A stretch of 64,000 nt of DNA, taken from NCBI RefSeq assembly GCF_003464085.1, contig NZ_QSDR01000011.1, forward strand, positions 1-64,000, given 5' to 3'. Positions 62,313 to 64,000 of the stretch are shown here, one piece after another. The notes beneath the pieces were generated by a model. That model made no database searches and was not told where the DNA came from. It saw only the letters and a list, made by a program, of their open reading frames with translations. The translations under genes were made by a program, and so were the position numbers. Origin of the DNA: Clostridium sp. AM58-1XD. GTDB taxonomy: Bacteria > Bacillota > Clostridia > Lachnospirales > Lachnospiraceae. Numbering within the stretch: position 1 is the first letter of the stretch; the number at the start of each line of letters is the position of its first letter.

Positions 62313-63129
62313 TGAAAAAGACAAAAATTGGAATCAGCTCATATTCATATTCTTATGCAGTGGGATTTCCCGGGTTTACGCCGCCATCTCCGTTGGACGC
62401 GTTCGGGCTGGTGGATAAGGCGGCGGAGCTGGAGGTGCCCGTTCTTCAGATCGGAGACAACTGTCCGCTGGACGGGCTGGGCCAGGAGCGGCTGGCGGCC
62501 CTGGGAGATTACGCGAAGCGGCGCGGTATATCAATAGAAGTGGGCACGCGCGGAATAAAGACGGATAATCTATTGCGCTACATACAGATCGCTGCCGCTT
62601 TACATGCCCCCTTGCTGCGGGTGGTGCTGGATACAAAGGACAGCCGGCCGGATTTTGATGAAATCATCCAACTGCTCAGATGTGTTCTTCCGGAACTGGA
62701 AAAAACAGATATTGTGCTGGGGATTGAGAACCATGACCGTTTTCCGGCCAGGGTATTTGCTCAGATTGTAAAGACGCTGGATCATCCAAATGTAGGGATT
62801 GTGCTGGATACGGTAAATTCCTTCGCCTGTGAGGAAACGACATGGCAGGTGGTGGACGAGCTGGCAAAGTACACCGTTAATTTCCACGTGAAGGATTTTA
62901 AAATTCAGAGAGTAGAAAACAGTATGGGCTGCTGGTGACAGGAACGCCGGCAGGAATGGGATTTCTGGATATACCCGCTGTTGAGAAGCGGTTGAGACAG
63001 GAAGCGCGCCAGGACTACAGTTCGATTTTGGAGCTGTGGATGGCGCCGGAACCTGATGTGGAAGCAACTCTTGCAAAAGAAGACCGCTGGGTAAGAGAAA
63101 GCATCGCTTATCTGAAAAACATGCTTTGA
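62312..63129 (+). CDS. oiaC: 3-oxo-isoapionate decarboxylase-like TIM-barrel protein, frameshifted in this sequence
   Basis: Frames 62312-62938 and 62935-63129 join if GGG at 62925-62927 had one more G (RVENSMGLLVTGTPAGMGFLD), giving 272 aa. Motifs: GISSYSYSYAVGFPGF, QIGDNCPLD, EVGTRGIKTDNLLRYIQIA, GIENHDRF (Glu ligand), GIVLDTVNSF (Asp ligand), NFHVKDF (His ligand) and ILELWM (Glu ligand). The family is sugar phosphate isomerase/epimerase-like; in apionate clusters it is the decarboxylase giving L-erythrulose. The start overlaps the stop of the previous gene. The break is probably artefactual. Confidence 0.68.
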
Positions 63130-63161
63130 CAGGCCCGGCCAGAAAAGGAGGATAATAATTT

Positions 63162-64000
63162 ATGAAGAAAACAGTTGTAATGTTACTCGCTTTGACCGCA
63201 TCCCTGAGCCTGATGGCAGGGTGCAGCAATGCACAGGAACAGAAGCAGACGGAAGCGCCGGCCCAGGAAACAAAAGCACCTGAAACAACAGCGGCTCCGT
63301 CTGAGGCTTCAGAAAAGCCGGCAGAGACAGAAGAGACAGAGGCAAAGGAAGCAGAAGGCGGCTCTTCTTCGTATGAGATCCCTCAGGGGGACTGGGTAAT
63401 CGGCCTCTCCAATTCCTACTATGGAAACACATGGCGCAAGGAGATGGTGGATTCCTTTACAAACGTAGCGGAAGAAGCCAAAGAAAAGGGCTACATCAAA
63501 GATTATATTATCCAGAACGGCGACGGAACGGTGAACGCCCAGATTGCCCAGATTAACAGCTTTATACTGGAAGGCGTGGATGCGATCTGTATTAACGCAG
63601 CTTCATCAACTGCGCTGAACAGCGTAATTGACAAGGCGGTTGCGGCCGGTATCCCCGTCATTGCATTCGACTCGACGGTCGATAATGAGAACGCCTACTG
63701 CATGGATTTTGACAACTACAGCTTCTATTATAAGATGGGCGATTATATGGCAAAAAACTGTGGGTATAAGGGAAATGTAGTAGTCGTACGCGGAGTATCA
63801 GGATCCAAGCCGGAAGAGATTATGTACAATGCCTATATGAAAGTGGTGGAAGAGCATCCGGATCTGAAGGTAGTCGCTACAATTGTAGGGGAGGCAGATG
63901 CTACCGTTGCACAGGAAGAACTGACGAAGATTCTTCCGAGTCTGGATAAGGTAGACATGGTATTTAACCAGGGCGGCGATACATGGGGAATCATCAGGGC
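63162..64000 (+). CDS. Sugar ABC transporter substrate-binding lipoprotein, 5' part (runs off the window)
   Basis: At least 279 aa. Start ATG 63162 has AAAAGGAGG upstream. A lipoprotein signal with lipobox LMAGC is followed by an Ala/Glu/Thr-rich linker (to about 65) and a type I periplasmic-binding fold: WVIGLSNSYYGNTWRKEMVDSF, LEGVDAICINAASSTALNSVIDKAVAAGIPVIAFDS, and VVVRGVSGSKPEEIMYNAYMK. This is the ribose/xylose-like class for pentoses and similar sugars. In this operon the ligand is probably apiose or a related branched sugar. Permease and ATPase genes should follow beyond 64000. Confidence 0.9.
   Translation, partial: MKKTVVMLLALTASLSLMAGCSNAQEQKQTEAPAQETKAPETTAAPSEASEKPAETEETEAKEAEGGSSSYEIPQGDWVIGLSNSYYGNTWRKEMVDSFTNVAEEAKEKGYIKDYIIQNGDGTVNAQIAQINSFILEGVDAICINAASSTALNSVIDKAVAAGIPVIAFDSTVDNENAYCMDFDNYSFYYKMGDYMAKNCGYKGNVVVVRGVSGSKPEEIMYNAYMKVVEEHPDLKVVATIVGEADATVAQEELTKILPSLDKVDMVFNQGGDTWGIIR

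Overview
The window looks like a chromosomal segment of a gut-type, spore-forming anaerobic Clostridia, most likely Lachnospiraceae. The grounds are SpoIIID with a sigma-E promoter, rubrerythrin plus reverse rubrerythrin with a PerR-like regulator, a CIRCE-controlled clpB, LuxS, class B sortase, GHKL/LytTR signalling, several PTS systems and AGGAGG-type ribosome binding sites. I saw no rRNA, tRNA, CRISPR array, intact transposase or prophage. The species was not identified.

Layout. 1-5.6 kb: the 3' end of an AlwI-type restriction endonuclease, a polysaccharide deacetylase, sortase B and clpB. 5.6-12.4 kb: two ion-responsive riboswitches, each ahead of an ion transporter. A fluoride (crcB-type) RNA precedes a cation/proton antiporter, and a yybP-ykoY manganese RNA precedes a P2-type ATPase; luxS and trpS lie between. 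12.5-15.4 kb: an FAH-family hydrolase and the oxidative-stress genes. 15.4-21.2 kb: a complete sialic-acid (nan) operon with twin operators for its RpiR regulator. 21.4-37.3 kb: mostly housekeeping genes (S1 protein, small alarmone synthetase, GDPD, dtd, M18 peptidase, foldase lipoprotein, xpt, HAD, GlcNAc/glucose-type PTS, CcdA-TlpA fusion, VanW protein, Rrf2).

37.4-48.2 kb: an unusual catabolic island. A regulator made of two fused FadR-like units is divergent from a mannose-family PTS interleaved with a class II aldolase, a 2-hydroxyacid dehydrogenase, an HPS/KGPDC-like enzyme, a cyclic amidohydrolase, two isochorismatase-fold amidases (one lacking the catalytic Cys) and an HpcH/HpaI aldolase. 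I know no described pathway with this combination, and it is the best candidate here for an undescribed system. 48.2-57.1 kb: a LuxR remnant, a repeat-rich wall-binding protein, a kinase/surface-protein/response-regulator operon, a divergent second LytTR regulator and spoIIID. 57.4-64 kb: a likely D-apiose/D-apionate degradation operon (dehydrogenase, TIM-barrel protein, D-apionate lactonase, D-apionate oxidoisomerase, 3-oxo-isoapionate decarboxylase-like protein) ending in a sugar-binding lipoprotein cut by the window edge.

Two cross-cutting points. First, at least six genes, and perhaps a seventh break as well, are interrupted by single-base deletions, and the resolvable ones lie in short homopolymers. 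This looks like systematic under-calling in the assembly rather than real gene decay. Second, two families of dispersed, structured intergenic repeats and one array of palindromes occupy gaps between genes.
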